A stretch of DNA of 64,000 bases from Lysinibacillus odysseyi (GTDB lineage Bacteria > Bacillota > Bacilli > Bacillales_A > Planococcaceae), in assembly GCA_014595895.1 (NCBI GenBank), contig JABUKB010000001.1, positions 682,001-746,000 of the forward strand, in the 5' to 3' direction. The notes beneath the pieces are model-generated. The model made no database searches. It saw nothing but the letters and a program-made list of their open reading frames with translations, and was not told the origin of the DNA. Positions 46,818 to 54,779 of this stretch are shown piece after piece. Position numbers and translations under genes: made by a program. Each line of letters opens with the position of its first letter. Position 1 is the first letter of the stretch.

Positions 46818-47738
46818 GTGGGGTTTTATCAAATATTTATTTTACTTTCACTTATGGCACTTACCATTTTAGTATTGGTGATATCTAGAAATGTGAAAAA
46901 AGAAATGAATTCAATGCAATGCATGATGATTACAATGTTCTTTAGCATGAATACCGGATTAACTATGGGAATTCTGTTCGGAGCTGTATTCCGAGGGAAC
47001 TTATTTTTTTCAACCATAGCAGCATGCATAATAGGAGGTATTATAGGTTTATTAATTGGTAGTAACTTTGGGGTGTTATCTGCATTAGAGGGGGTAATGA
47101 CGGGGTTAATGAGTAGTATGATGGGGGCAATGTTAGGGGAAATGATAAATGAAAATGAATCCATTACATTAGTAAGAATTTTTCTATTCTTATCCATTTC
47201 AACAATCTTTTTGTTTGCCATTCTTCCTCGGAAAATTGGTAAGGAGAATATACAGAGTAAATTGGGATTTTTTCAACCAATATTAATTGGAGCTGTTATT
47301 ACACTTTATTTTTTGGGAGGGGTAACATTTGCAGAAAAACAAATCAAAATCAAAGAGTTATCCATACATAACAATCATGCGCATACATTGACTGAGGAAC
47401 ATCGGACTATTAGTTCAAGAGATATCATCATTGAAGTTGAAGATATGAAATATTCCCTGACAGAGATTGTTTTGGAAAAGGGTCAACAAGTAAATTTAAT
47501 ACTTAACAATCAAGATATTGTAGAGCATGATATCGAAGTGGAAATCCCAATCGTTAATGAAGACTCCCAAATAGAGCATAGACATAGTGGAGAAAATAAT
47601 TTGATTCATTTACATGCAAAATCTAAGGACACACAGAAAATAAATTTTACTCCAACAGAGATTGGAGCTTTCCAATTTATATGTACAGTTCCTGGGCATA
47701 AAGAGTCGGGAATGGTTGGAAAAATAATAGTGAAATAA
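46818..47738 (+). CDS. membrane protein with C-terminal cupredoxin domain
   Basis: A 306-residue protein. The N-terminal 170 residues hold five to six helices rich in Gly and Met (GVMTGLMSSMMGAMLGEM). After a His-rich linker (HNNHAHTLTEEH) a cupredoxin domain spans about 205-306, with type-1 copper ligands His in VEHDIEVEI, then Cys, His and Met in CTVPGHKESGM. Copper binding is therefore well supported; the membrane half has no family I recognise. GTG start behind AAAGGGTGA. Divergently paired with the multicopper oxidase, suggesting copper handling or electron exchange. Confidence 0.82.
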   Translation: MGFYQIFILLSLMALTILVLVISRNVKKEMNSMQCMMITMFFSMNTGLTMGILFGAVFRGNLFFSTIAACIIGGIIGLLIGSNFGVLSALEGVMTGLMSSMMGAMLGEMINENESITLVRIFLFLSISTIFLFAILPRKIGKENIQSKLGFFQPILIGAVITLYFLGGVTFAEKQIKIKELSIHNNHAHTLTEEHRTISSRDIIIEVEDMKYSLTEIVLEKGQQVNLILNNQDIVEHDIEVEIPIVNEDSQIEHRHSGENNLIHLHAKSKDTQKINFTPTEIGAFQFICTVPGHKESGMVGKIIVK

Positions 47739-47763
47739 TGGAATGGGTCAACCCATTCTATAA

Positions 47764-47798
47764 CAAAGGCCTTCCAGATAATTTCAGAAGGCCTTTAA
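47764..47798. terminator. bidirectional terminator
   Basis: AAAGGCCTTC / GAAGGCCTTT stem with a 12-base loop between converging genes. Confidence 0.85.
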
Positions 47799-47825
47799 TA
47801 ATGGATATATTGTTTGGTAATCAGG

Positions 47826-48347
47826 TTAAGCTGGCATATCTGTAGGAGTAGGGGTAGCATAGCCATCTTTATATTTTGCATCAATCGTTTCCCTAATATC
47901 TTTTATAGACTTTCCATCTTGGTAAAGTTGGATCGATTCAGCAGCAATTTCTAAGCAAACTAAACAACGAGTGCCGTGGTCATCCCAAACAATGGAACCA
48001 TCCTCACGCGTTTCAGCAACAAAACAGTTTAAGTTGCTTTGGTGCCCTGCTGACTCGCCGCAACCACAATAACAAGGAATCCACTCTAGTATATCGGTTG
48101 CTTGTCCTGCAGCCGCATATACAAGACGCATTTCTTCAGATTGCGAATCTAAAAATGCTGGCAGTTCTTTGGCAGAAGCAGTTAATTCTTGCAAGTCTCC
48201 TGATAAATGATTATGTGAAATGTTATGTAATTCTTTCGTTTCCTGACTCTCCGCTTGTTTCTCGCTTCCTTGATCCTCTTCTGTAGTGCTGCAAGCAGAC
48301 AGTGCGAGCATACTAGCGGCTAACAGGGGCAGTAATCGTTTTTTCAT
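47826..48347 (-). CDS. PCYCGC-motif lipoprotein
   Basis: A 173-residue lipoprotein (lipobox LSAC, Cys19) with a charged linker and the signature ILEWIPCYCGCGESAGH near 88, followed by NCFV and a second pair TRCLVCLEIA near 134. The dense Cys/His set implies metal binding outside the membrane. ATG at 48347 follows TGGAGG. Family role is unsettled; its position next to the copper oxidase and cupredoxin genes favours copper. Confidence 0.92.
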   Translation of the reverse strand: MKKRLLPLLAASMLALSACSTTEEDQGSEKQAESQETKELHNISHNHLSGDLQELTASAKELPAFLDSQSEEMRLVYAAAGQATDILEWIPCYCGCGESAGHQSNLNCFVAETREDGSIVWDDHGTRCLVCLEIAAESIQLYQDGKSIKDIRETIDAKYKDGYATPTPTDMPA

Positions 48348-48616
48348 TTTCAAACCTCCATACATTATAATAAGATTTCTAATAAGTGAGCAATGATAAT
48401 AGCTGTGACTATAAGTATAAGGTGGAATTTCAGTTTGGGCAGTCTTTCTGAAATTCCTATACTTACATTATTATAAACTGAAAATATGCAATTTGTATGA
48501 ATAATATAGGAAGATTTGCTTTCCGGTAGATTAGAGCATTTTTCAAGGGCTATGTGAATAAAGACAGGTTCCTTATATCCTGCAACAAAAATATAGATGA
48601 AGAAAAAGCGTAAAAA
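48348..48616. other. gene-free AT-rich spacer
   Basis: No ORF with a ribosome site on either strand and no RNA motif seen. It contains the presumed promoter of the PCYCGC gene on the - strand, which I could not pin down. Confidence 0.4.
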
Positions 48617-48656
48617 ATAAGCGTGCTTCAACAAATCAACTGTTGAAACACGCTTT
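48617..48656 (-). terminator. intrinsic terminator of spo0M (- strand)
   Basis: GCGTGTTTCAACA / TGTTGAAGCACGC stem and TTATTTTTTA tail reading leftward. Confidence 0.88.
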
Positions 48657-48659
48657 GTC

Positions 48660-49424
48660 TTACATATAACGCTCGATCGTTTGACGGAGTGTAGATTCGA
48701 TTTGGAATGTATCACGATCCGTGAAAGTAAGACGAGTATAGCTTTCATCCATCTCTAACGCTTCTGCTAGAAAACCGCCTAAACCACGTGCACGGCGATC
48801 GATTTGCAACAGGACATCCACGCTGTGTGGAGACTGATTGATAAAGGTTACTTCGACCTCGTCTAAATGTCTGCGATATGACGGATTGGTTGCTGTAAAT
48901 TCAAACTCTTGAATGAAAACATGGGGCGTAGCTATACGTGCCGGTGCTTTTTCGCAGTCGACTTTTCTTAAACGGAATCCCAAACGCTTCATTGCCGCCA
49001 ATACTTCATTGGCTAACGGTGCGGGTGAGACTTCGATATAATCTTTATCCGTTGGGTCAATGGCCATTTTGATATCAAGCTCAGTTTGCACCCACACTTT
49101 TGTTTTTCCGGCACTGATCGGCGTTGTATGCGGCAATGTAAATGAAAATGGAATCGACTTCATTTCACCGCTGCCTATTGTAAAGGGCTGGCTTACTTGG
49201 AAGCGTGCAATCGCTGCATTTGCCGTTTGCTTAGAATCATTGACTTCCCGAATATACGTCGTGTACACCGTTAAGTAAATCGTATCAACTTCCTGTGCCG
49301 TATTGCCTCCAGTCACTTCCACTACACCATTCAAAACATCCCCTGCAGTATAATGGCTGCGGTTCAATTTTGTATCGACTTTTGCATTGCCAATTCCAAC
49401 ACTCGCTAATATTTTCTGTAACAT
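48660..49424 (-). CDS. spo0M: sporulation control protein Spo0M
   Basis: A 254-residue arrestin-fold (two beta-sandwich) protein. The opening MLQKILASVGIGNAKVDTKL and the end RGLGGFLAEALEMDE are family signatures of Spo0M, a cytoplasmic protein that influences Spo0A-dependent sporulation and cell morphology in Bacillus subtilis. CGGAGGG precedes the ATG. Monocistronic. Confidence 0.95.
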   Translation of the reverse strand: MLQKILASVGIGNAKVDTKLNRSHYTAGDVLNGVVEVTGGNTAQEVDTIYLTVYTTYIREVNDSKQTANAAIARFQVSQPFTIGSGEMKSIPFSFTLPHTTPISAGKTKVWVQTELDIKMAIDPTDKDYIEVSPAPLANEVLAAMKRLGFRLRKVDCEKAPARIATPHVFIQEFEFTATNPSYRRHLDEVEVTFINQSPHSVDVLLQIDRRARGLGGFLAEALEMDESYTRLTFTDRDTFQIESTLRQTIERYM

Positions 49425-49486
49425 AAAAAAATCCCTCCGTTTATAAACTTTATAGTTTATACGCAGGGATTGGCAAAAAGATTCAA

Positions 49487-50596
49487 TTATTTAACAGAAC
49501 CGCTGATAAAAGTTTTATCTTGATAATACATATTTTTTACAAGCACATTCGGCCCCAAACATTTTACGGCAGGGCAGTGACAGTTCAAGCTTTTTGCTAG
49601 ATCAGTAGCCAGCCATTTATCAAAAATAGGCGGTAAAGCATCTGTTTGAATATTGCCGAGTGCCGGTGTATCACCGAAATCCGTAACGATAACATCCCCG
49701 GTAAAAATATTGATATTTAAACGTGAACGACCATCAGGATCGTTACGTAACGTGACATTCTTGGCGTTTCGTAAGCGCTGTAATAAAGCTTGGTCTTCTG
49801 CCGATAGGCTACATGGGTAAAATGGCAATGTTCCAAATAACATCCAAGTGTTTTCATCGCGAATATCCAGCAAGTGATGAATAGCCTCGCGCGTTTCCTC
49901 TAGTGATAGCGATGTAAGAGCACTCGCGAAATCGGAAGGATACATTGGATGAATTTCATGGCGCGCGCACTTCATCTCATGGACGATTTGCTCATGGATA
50001 TGTTGTAAATAAGGCAATGTTTTTTTGTTGAGCATTGTCTCAGCTGATACCATTACGCCTTGCTCGGCTAGCATGCGTGAATTGTCAATCATTCGCTGGA
50101 AAAGAGCAGCACGTTGCGGTTCAGTCGGTTTACGTTCCATCATGGCAAAGCCTGTTTCTGCAAATTCCTCAACCGTTCCCCAGTTATGAGAGATATGTAA
50201 AACATCTAAATAAGGAGCGATTTGTAAGTAGCGCTCACCATCGATCGTTAAATTGGAATTCATCTGTGTGCGGACTCCGCGCTCATGCGCATATTTCAAA
50301 ATGGGTAACACATAGTTTTGAACAGATTTTTTGCTCATCATCGGTTCGCCGCCTGTAATCGATAATGTTTTTAAATGAGGAATTTCTTCTAAGCGTCGCA
50401 AGATTAAATCAAGCGGTAGTGCTTCCGGGTCTTTTGTTTGCAGCGTATAACCAACCGCACAGTGAGCGCAGCGCATATTGCATAAAGTTGTAGTAGTAAA
50501 TTCAATATTAGATAACGTTAACCCACCGTGTTGCTCCACGTCCGTATAGGCTTCCCATGGGTCAAAATGAGGTGTAAGTTTAGGTAATGTCGTCAT
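49487..50596 (-). CDS. yfkAB: radical SAM / CxCxxxxC motif protein YfkAB
   Basis: A 369-residue radical SAM enzyme. The cluster motif CNMRCAHC (CxxxCxxC) is near residue 38, GGEP near 82, and the C-terminal extension ends in NCHCPAVKC (CxCxxxxC) near 340, which defines the YfkAB family and probably holds an auxiliary Fe-S cluster. AAGGAAGAG precedes the ATG. Substrate unknown. Single gene. Confidence 0.93.
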   Translation of the reverse strand: MTTLPKLTPHFDPWEAYTDVEQHGGLTLSNIEFTTTTLCNMRCAHCAVGYTLQTKDPEALPLDLILRRLEEIPHLKTLSITGGEPMMSKKSVQNYVLPILKYAHERGVRTQMNSNLTIDGERYLQIAPYLDVLHISHNWGTVEEFAETGFAMMERKPTEPQRAALFQRMIDNSRMLAEQGVMVSAETMLNKKTLPYLQHIHEQIVHEMKCARHEIHPMYPSDFASALTSLSLEETREAIHHLLDIRDENTWMLFGTLPFYPCSLSAEDQALLQRLRNAKNVTLRNDPDGRSRLNINIFTGDVIVTDFGDTPALGNIQTDALPPIFDKWLATDLAKSLNCHCPAVKCLGPNVLVKNMYYQDKTFISGSVK

Positions 50597-50761
50597 GTTT
50601 CTCTTCCTTTCGTAACTTACATTTTCTCATAAATTTACCGAATGGCAACTTATTTTTTACACCGACTAAGCTGAAAGGAGGAGGGAACAGTAAAAATAAT
50701 AGGTAATTTAGGATAAAAATGGGAAAAATGATGCAAAATAGCGGAAAAGTTGGGAAGTGAG
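50597..50761. other. spacer between yfkAB and the csp promoter
   Basis: AT-rich; contains an AAAGGAGGAGGG stretch near 50675 not followed by a usable start codon. Nothing else recognised. Confidence 0.4.
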
Positions 50762-50790
50762 TTGCTGTCTTTCCCTTTAAGGTGTATAAT
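50762..50790 (+). promoter_or_regulatory. cold-shock gene promoter
   Basis: TTGCTG (50762-50767), 17-base spacer, perfect TATAAT (50785-50790); start of transcription near 50797. Confidence 0.8.
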
Positions 50791-50819
50791 GTGGTTAATA
50801 AGATTTTTTTTAGATGCGA

Positions 50820-50887
50820 GAATTCACCTATTACGAAAAGTAATCGTGTTAGTTCGGTTCTTTTCTAATAGGTGAATTTTTTTCTTG
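50820..50887 (+). ncRNA. structured 5' leader of the csp mRNA
   Basis: GAATTCACCTATTA pairs with TAATAGGTGAATT across a 30-base loop and is followed directly by T7, so the leader can fold as an intrinsic terminator about 90 nt after the promoter and before the ribosome site. Likely a thermosensor or attenuator of the cold-shock gene; function inferred. Confidence 0.6.
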
Positions 50888-50926
50888 AAGAAGCTTATTT
50901 AATTTATTTAGTGGAGGTCATACAAA

Positions 50927-51127
50927 ATGGCACAAGGTACAGTAAAATGGTTTAACGCAGAAAAAGGTTTCGGCTTCATCGAAGTTGAAGGCGGAAACGA
51001 CGTATTCGCACACTTCTCAGCGATCCAAGGTGAAGGATTCAAAACTTTAGACGAAGGTCAAAAAGTAGAATTCGAAGTTGAAGAAGGTAACCGTGGTCCA
51101 CAAGCTACAAACATCGTTAAACTTTAA
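50927..51127 (+). CDS. cold-shock protein (CspA/CspB family)
   Basis: A 66-residue OB-fold protein with RNP1 KGFGFIEV near 13 and RNP2 VFAHFSAI near 26, plus the [15 protein letters not shown] start. It binds single-stranded RNA/DNA as an RNA chaperone. TGGAGGTCATAC precedes the ATG. It has a 130-base leader with a strong hairpin, as is usual for cold-shock genes, and a strong terminator. Confidence 0.97.
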   Translation: MAQGTVKWFNAEKGFGFIEVEGGNDVFAHFSAIQGEGFKTLDEGQKVEFEVEEGNRGPQATNIVKL

Positions 51128-51173
51128 TTCTTGATTGAACTTGGCTAGCTGCTTGCAGCAGCCTTCAGTCATC

Positions 51174-51214
51174 GTGTGGGTTTGGAAACAATTGTTTCCG
51201 AACCCACTTTTTTA
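51174..51214 (+). terminator. intrinsic terminator of csp
   Basis: GTGGGTTTGGAAACA / TGTTTCCGAACCCAC stem with T7. Confidence 0.95.
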
Positions 51215-51227
51215 TTTTATCAAATGT

Positions 51228-51273
51228 AAAAAGTGCGAGAGGCTCAGTCTGAACTGAACTTCCCGCACTTTTC
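51228..51273 (-). terminator. intrinsic terminator of the beta-helix gene (- strand)
   Basis: AAAGTGCGGGAAGTTCAGTT / AACTGAGCC..CGCACTTT imperfect stem on the - strand, ending in T5. Confidence 0.7.
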
Positions 51274-51355
51274 GTTTACATTTCGCTTCCCGCATAGATA
51301 TTATTTTCAACATCCTTTTTCGCTGGAAAATGCCTGTATGCTTGAAAAGTACTGA

Positions 51356-53293
51356 TTATTCATTAATTTCATCTACTAAATGAACAATGGTGCTATTATT
51401 TTCGCTATAAAATGTTTCTCCCCTATGATTTTCAATAAGGCACTCATTTAAGCGAATAGCAGAATGATTAATGGCCTGCACATTATAGGCAAATCGATTA
51501 TTGCGAATAATGCATTTCGTAGCGTGAATTTTGGAACGATTTTGGGCGTATATATCAGATTTTGCCCCTTCTGATAAATGCACGCCTACCAGTTCTACAG
51601 AAGACTCTAAATCAATCCAAATTTGCGGATACGCATGCTGCGCGATAAACGTATCTTGAATATGAGCTTCACTATTATTTTCAATAATAAAGCCATTGCG
51701 CTTCCCTTCGATAATTTCGCAATCCTTCATTACGATGGAGCTATCATTGATCACTACTTGAGGAAGCTCATGCTGAGAGATAGTGGAGTGTTCAATTGTT
51801 ATCGAACTATCGCGTAACACTTTAATAGCGTTTGATTTACCGCGGTGAATTTTACAGCGTTTTAATGTTGCAGTCGTTTGGTCTGTAATTTCAAATTGGA
51901 CTCCATTATCACCGGACAGTTCGCAGTCGATAAGAGATAATGTGGATTGGTCCAACACATAAAAGCTTTTCCCTTCTGAAAATTGGCTTTGTAAAATTTT
52001 GATATCAACTTTTGCTTTCCCCGCTATATGAGGCATACCGTTTTTTAGGAATATTACTTGATCGATTTGAAGGCGTGCCTTTTCCACTGCCAAAATGCCA
52101 TTGCCATCATTTTGCGACACTTCGCAATCCATAATCATCAGCTCGGCGCCGATCACCGCTATACCGGTATTTTTTTGACCGAGTACCTTCGTATGAATCG
52201 CTGTGCAATGCGCCCCCTTATCTAATGAAATCCCCACATGCCCACCGTTTGAAAATTGGCAATTTTTTAGCGACACAATGGATTCATTCGTAGCTAGCAA
52301 TTGTGTTAATTTATGCTCGGTAAAGGTCACATTTGAAAATGTAGCGATGGATTTGTCGCGTAATTGAACACCTATGCCTTCACATTGCTTGAACGTTGTA
52401 TGTTCAATATTGAGCCTTGAAGCGAGTGCTGCCTGTAAACTCGCTGATTTATGATCAGCAAATGTACAGCCGGAGAGAGTAATCGTGGCATTTTCTCTTG
52501 CTACTAAGCCAGAGTCATGCCCCTCTGCTACTGTACAATTGATGGCATGACATTCACTTTGTTGAATCCATAATTGGGGGAGAGCGTTCTTTTGTATAAT
52601 GGTATCTTCAAGCGAGATATTTGCTTCATTTGTAGCGAAAATGCCATTCCCCCTGCCTTGCTCAATGTGGCTTTTTCGGTCTGTGAAGCGGGCTTGCTGC
52701 TGAATCATAATATGGGTGCCGGTATGCTGATGGAAATGATTTTCACAACTTTCCCCCGTACTGCCTTTTTTAAGCCAAAGGGCGTGAGTGGCGTGAGACA
52801 ACTCACAGGCAGTTAGGCTAATGTTAGATTGCTGTACCAAGAGCTGGGTTTTGCCATTATGTTTAAAACGGCTATGCTGAATCGTTGCCGAGCTCTCATT
52901 AAAAAGGGAAACCCCTACATCCATTGCTCCTTGCAATTGGCAATGGCGTAAAGTCAAGTTTCCTTTGTTCACAGTCATAATGGAACCTGTTTGGGAACCA
53001 TCAAAATGACAGTTATGGAATGTAGCAGTTCCTTCGATATAAATATGAGCAGTAGGAATAAAGGTAATGGCCTCAAATTGCACGTGACAATTTTTAGGGA
53101 TAATAATGCTCCCTTTAATAATCGTTTCCGCTACATTTTTCCCACTCATTGAAATAGAGCGATGAAAGTGTAGAGTTTCTTTAAATATCCCCGCTGTTAC
53201 GTGGATTTCATCGGTATCTTTTGCTTTTGCTAGCCCTTTTTCAATCGTTTTAATGGGTGAAAATATAGTAGGCGATACTTTGATGACTGCCAT
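51356..53293 (-). CDS. large right-handed parallel beta-helix protein
   Basis: A 645-residue protein made of about 24 parallel beta-helix coils: short repeats of the type 'xxI.NCxFxxhxxxxhxhxxxSxhxLxxC' with regularly spaced Cys (for example FHNCHFDGS, SLTACELSHA, ALKRCKIHRG). The first 60 residues (MAVIKVSPTIFSPIKTIEKG) fit the DUF1565/pectate-lyase-like cap. No signal peptide or membrane helix, so it should be cytoplasmic, which is unusual for this fold. AGGTGACATGAGATGG region supplies the ribosome site. Divergent from the MoxR/VWA genes with 277 bases between, suggesting a joint function. Confidence 0.85.
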   Translation of the reverse strand: MAVIKVSPTIFSPIKTIEKGLAKAKDTDEIHVTAGIFKETLHFHRSISMSGKNVAETIIKGSIIIPKNCHVQFEAITFIPTAHIYIEGTATFHNCHFDGSQTGSIMTVNKGNLTLRHCQLQGAMDVGVSLFNESSATIQHSRFKHNGKTQLLVQQSNISLTACELSHATHALWLKKGSTGESCENHFHQHTGTHIMIQQQARFTDRKSHIEQGRGNGIFATNEANISLEDTIIQKNALPQLWIQQSECHAINCTVAEGHDSGLVARENATITLSGCTFADHKSASLQAALASRLNIEHTTFKQCEGIGVQLRDKSIATFSNVTFTEHKLTQLLATNESIVSLKNCQFSNGGHVGISLDKGAHCTAIHTKVLGQKNTGIAVIGAELMIMDCEVSQNDGNGILAVEKARLQIDQVIFLKNGMPHIAGKAKVDIKILQSQFSEGKSFYVLDQSTLSLIDCELSGDNGVQFEITDQTTATLKRCKIHRGKSNAIKVLRDSSITIEHSTISQHELPQVVINDSSIVMKDCEIIEGKRNGFIIENNSEAHIQDTFIAQHAYPQIWIDLESSVELVGVHLSEGAKSDIYAQNRSKIHATKCIIRNNRFAYNVQAINHSAIRLNECLIENHRGETFYSENNSTIVHLVDEINE

Positions 53294-53525
53294 CTCATGT
53301 CACCTCCAAATGCTTTTTTACTACTCATTATGTTCACAAAAAACGAAAATTCTAACCCTTTATTTCAATAAATCACCTATAGTATGGTTAAATTTGTAAT
53401 AATAGTTAGAAAGACTTGCTTAATTTCCAGGACAATATGCTATTCTTTTAACTAATAATGTTTAAATTAGAGGAAAAAGGTTTAAAGTAACAACAAGTGT
53501 GATACGTACATAATAAGTATATTTG

Positions 53526-53542
53526 ATATAGATAGTCTATAT
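53526..53542. promoter_or_regulatory. perfect dyad just before the MoxR gene
   Basis: ATATAGA-TAG-TCTATAT, 7-bp arms, ending 29 bases before the ATG. Possible operator between the divergent genes. Confidence 0.4.
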
Positions 53543-53570
53543 GTAAAATGCGAAAGGAGAGTAAAAAGAC

Positions 53571-54692
53571 ATGTCATTTTTACGATTGCAGCAAATTCAA
53601 CAACTATTAAACCAAAAATTTTACGATCGTGAAGCAGAAATTGAGGCGTTAATGACAGCTCTTCTTTCCAAGCAACATATTTTATTTATCGGTCCGGCAG
53701 GGACAGGAAAAAGTGCATTATCCTCCATGTTAGGTGAAATCATCGAGGGCAGTCACTATTTCCAGCATTTATTGACACCTTTTAGTACACCGGAAGAATT
53801 ATTCGGTGTTCTTTCGATTAGAGACTTGGAGCAGGGTGTATATAAACGAAATACTGCCAATATGTTGCCTGAGGCGCATTTTGCTTTTGTCGATGAAATT
53901 TTTAAGGCCAATTCAGCGATTTTAAATTCATTGCTGACACTAATTAATGAGCGTATTTTTTATAATAATGGAGTACCGTTGCCATCGCCGTTACTGACAA
54001 TAGTAGGTTCCTCTAATGAGTATATTGAAGAAGGGGAAGGACTAGAAGCATTATTTGATCGCTTTTTATTACGGTACGAGGTGGACTATATTCGTGAAGA
54101 AGATACCTTTATATCCATGTTAAAGGATGAACAAACAACTATCATCCCTAAGCTGACATTAGAAGAGCTCATGCATCATCAGCTACGCGTAAAGGCTGTG
54201 ACGCTGCCGGATGCAATCTATCAAACGCTTGCTAAAATCAGGACAAAGTTGCGTGATGAAGGCATCCGACCATCCGATAGGCGCTTTAAGCAATCCTTAG
54301 CTTTATTGCAGGCAAAAGCCTATTTAGATGGCAGGTTCGTGGTTAACCGCTCGGATTTAGCGCTATTGGAACATGTCTTATGGGAAACAGTAGAGCAAAA
54401 GGCAAAAACAGCAGAAATTATTCACGAAATTGCGCATGATACGATTGAGGCTTTTATTAATCGCGTGAAGCCGGAATTTGACTATATTATTTCCGATGCG
54501 CAACATGCGATGATTACACGAACGCCGAGTTCAAAGGCCAAATTAAGCGATTTGCTCATGCAAGGCAAAACTCTATTTCTAGAAGTGCAGGAGATGAATC
54601 GCCAAGCGCCCGATCGTCAGGAATTGGCGCTGCTAAAACGAGATATGCACCAAAGGCTTATGCAAATGACAACAGATGTAATTGGATTTTAA
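53571..54692 (+). CDS. MoxR-family AAA+ ATPase (RavA-like)
   Basis: A 373-residue AAA+ protein: Walker A GPAGTGKSAL near 41, MoxR insert LLTPFSTPEELFG near 66, Walker B AFVDEIFKANSAILNSLLT near 105, sensor-1 TIVGSSNE near 145, arginine finger LFDRFLLR near 162, and lid domain to about 280. The end is a helical extension shorter than E. coli RavA's LARA-containing tail. MoxR ATPases act with VWA partners as metal-dependent chaperones; the partner follows 87 bases downstream. GAAAGGAG precedes the ATG. Confidence 0.92.
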   Translation: MSFLRLQQIQQLLNQKFYDREAEIEALMTALLSKQHILFIGPAGTGKSALSSMLGEIIEGSHYFQHLLTPFSTPEELFGVLSIRDLEQGVYKRNTANMLPEAHFAFVDEIFKANSAILNSLLTLINERIFYNNGVPLPSPLLTIVGSSNEYIEEGEGLEALFDRFLLRYEVDYIREEDTFISMLKDEQTTIIPKLTLEELMHHQLRVKAVTLPDAIYQTLAKIRTKLRDEGIRPSDRRFKQSLALLQAKAYLDGRFVVNRSDLALLEHVLWETVEQKAKTAEIIHEIAHDTIEAFINRVKPEFDYIISDAQHAMITRTPSSKAKLSDLLMQGKTLFLEVQEMNRQAPDRQELALLKRDMHQRLMQMTTDVIGF

Positions 54693-54727
54693 CATCCCGT
54701 TAAAAAGTGGGGGAATTTCATATAGAT

Positions 54728-54758
54728 AAGGAGGCGCCTATTTCAGTCGCCTCCTTTT
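54728..54758 (+). terminator. hairpin between MoxR and VWA genes
   Basis: AAGGAGGCG / CGCCTCCTT stem with 11-base loop and TTTT. The left arm is a perfect Shine-Dalgarno sequence with no start codon after it. It may lower VWA-gene expression. Confidence 0.65.
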
Positions 54759-54779
54759 AATAGGTGGTGAAGATGGACG

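Noticed and set aside
48365-48748. 127-codon frame on the - strand overlapping the spo0M end
   Set aside because: It starts inside spo0M in another frame, has no ribosome site and no recognisable composition.
53460-53520. SigB promoter for the MoxR gene from GTTTAA hexamers
   Set aside because: GTTTAA occurs twice but no GGGTAT-like -10 follows at 12-15 bases.
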